This document shows positions 41,979-42,893 of a stretch of 42,893 nt of DNA, one piece after another. The stretch is from Desulfovibrio sp. (GTDB lineage Bacteria > Desulfobacterota > Desulfovibrionia > Desulfovibrionales > Desulfovibrionaceae), in contig JAFXOX010000037.1 of the NCBI GenBank assembly GCA_017528345.1, positions 1 through 42,893 of the forward strand, read 5' to 3'. Below the pieces are notes generated by a model. It was given only the letters and a program-made list of their open reading frames with translations, did no database searches and was not told where the DNA came from. The position numbers and the translations under genes were made by a program. Within the stretch, counting starts at the first letter, position 1. Every line of letters starts with the position of its first letter.

Positions 41979-42394
41979 CTATTCTACTGTATTTGCCAGT
42001 CTCCACAACAATACTGTCTGTGTTTTTAATATTTCTTCGAATGCTGCGCCAATTTCTAATGGGCCAAGGGTTCCCTCAGAGACGTACAAGGGAACAACTT
42101 CCATTGCTTGATCACGATATTTAAGCTATTGTCTTTGCATTTGTTTGATTTTTTCTTTATCCTTTGTACTCAATTGGCTATTTAATATCTTCTTATAGCT
42201 TTTATTTAAAATAATATCTAATCTAGCAATTTCACTTGATAAACACTCTCGTAGTTCTGATGTTGCACCATTTGAGTTATCTTGACACTGGCTGTAAATA
42301 GATGTATCACTTGGATTATTAATAGGGTCAGACGAAATAGAATCAGAAATAAGAAAGAAAAAATAGAATAAAATAGAACAGTTAATTTACACAT
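41979..42394 (-). pseudogene. Broken LprI-family (DUF1311) gene
   Basis: Read leftward from an ATG at 42394, a signal-peptide-like frame shifts, probably in a T-run near 42,340, into the DUF1311 frame. That frame encodes SELRECLSSEIARLD, ILNKSYKKILNSQL and KIKQMQRQ, then hits TAG at 42126-42128. The same frame continues past this TAG with LKYRDQAMEVVPLYV for 48 codons to another TAG at 41979. In the intact paralogue and the family the residue at the TAG is Trp (QRAW), so TGG has become TAG. A frameshift plus a nonsense codon make it a decayed gene. Confidence 0.7.
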
Positions 42395-42893
42395 ATTTAA
42401 ACCAATATTATTAGAGTTAAATTAATCAAGACAAATAATAACTGCTTATATATCATGAATAAATAGTATAATATTGAGAGATGACTATATATTTTTTTGA
42501 TTACATAAAAACATCTGCTTTGAATCTATATAACACTTGAAGTTTCTTTTCATGTTGGCGGAGAAAGTGTCCTGCACAATCTCCATTACTCTACCCTATT
42601 CCGATTGTCACATCTAACCAGTGTCACTTATCCTGACCCAAAAGCAACATTCCGTCAAAATTGAAATTTTGGAACAATTTCTGTTGCAATTAACTTATTT
42701 CCTGATTCCGTGAGCTAGTAGCCGAAAACGTCAGATTTCCACCTTCAAGGAATTTTTTTTGAAAATTTTTCTGCTGGACAGGGTGTCTTTTAACTTTACA
42801 TAGCGTATCCTGTTTGATTTACGGACAGAAAGAGGCTGTTGACGAAAAATTTGCTATCTCGGCCACATGTTTTTCAAATTTTGTACGCACTTC
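42395..42893. other. AT-rich end of the window, no gene assigned
   Basis: Nothing is firmly identifiable here. From about 42,550 the composition becomes more mixed, with a short open frame (plus strand, GGESVLHNLHYSTLFRLS) and a block reading TGTCACATCTAACCAGTGTCACTTATCCTGACC. This loosely recalls the repeated TGTCA-containing ends of IS21-family elements. No transposase is present within the window. At the very end, short open frames on both strands run off the edge. Confidence 0.3.

Noticed and set aside
42540..42700. IS21-family insertion sequence end.
   Set aside because: Only a loose resemblance of TGTCA-containing repeats; no transposase or matching opposite end is visible, so it is not annotated as a mobile element.

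Overview
The window looks like a chromosomal segment of a motile, anaerobic Gram-negative bacterium of the Desulfovibrio/Bilophila type (Desulfovibrionaceae). Pointers are a carboxy(nor)spermidine polyamine pathway, a HydG-type [FeFe]-hydrogenase maturase, a CoA-disulfide reductase fused to rhodanese, an ABC-type capsule system and a remnant of a flagellin start typical of that group. This is inferred from gene content only. Most of the window has moderately GC-rich housekeeping sequence. The first ~150 bases and everything after ~39,480 are strikingly AT-rich and look foreign.

Layout. (1) 149-407: tRNA-Val(CAC) and tRNA-Asp(GTC) transcribed leftwards from one strong promoter. (2) 624-1598: a secreted polysaccharide deacetylase, converging on a leftward group (1591-6065) of tmk, an HDAC-fold deacetylase, a carboxynorspermidine-synthase-type dehydrogenase and nspC. 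(3) 6163-8195: a Septu-type PtuAB anti-phage pair inserted between tmk and an HD-domain nuclease gene with a very long charged tail (8428-10956). (4) 11160-13463: surE and a membrane HD-GYP c-di-GMP phosphodiesterase.

(5) 13450-33569: a 20-kb leftward gene train. In transcription order it is lipoprotein, KpsE-like, KpsD-like, KpsC, a giant reducing PKS/FAS, an alpha-oxoamine synthase, KpsS, a GNAT acyltransferase, an LtaS/sulfatase-like membrane enzyme and a NapH-like Fe-S protein. The PKS + oxoamine synthase + KpsC combination resembles the rhizobial rkp-1 K-antigen region. It suggests that the cell makes a dedicated amino-ketone (sphingoid-like) lipid to carry or anchor capsule, with KpsS/KpsC adding the Kdo linker. 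The transporter genes kpsM/kpsT and the repeat-unit glycosyltransferases are not in the window.

(6) 33984-38915: CoA-disulfide/persulfide reductase with rhodanese, SppA, and a HydG fused to an N-terminal four-helix membrane domain. (7) 39263-42893: a sigma-54-type promoter driving a flagellin gene cut off after about 14 codons, then an AT-rich array of small secreted proteins, including LprI-like (DUF1311) lysozyme-inhibitor relatives. Two of these genes are broken by in-frame TAG codons.

A recurrent regulatory feature is that three genes (surE, kpsD, sppA) have a strong Shine-Dalgarno 29-39 nt from the start codon, with a perfect hairpin filling the gap.
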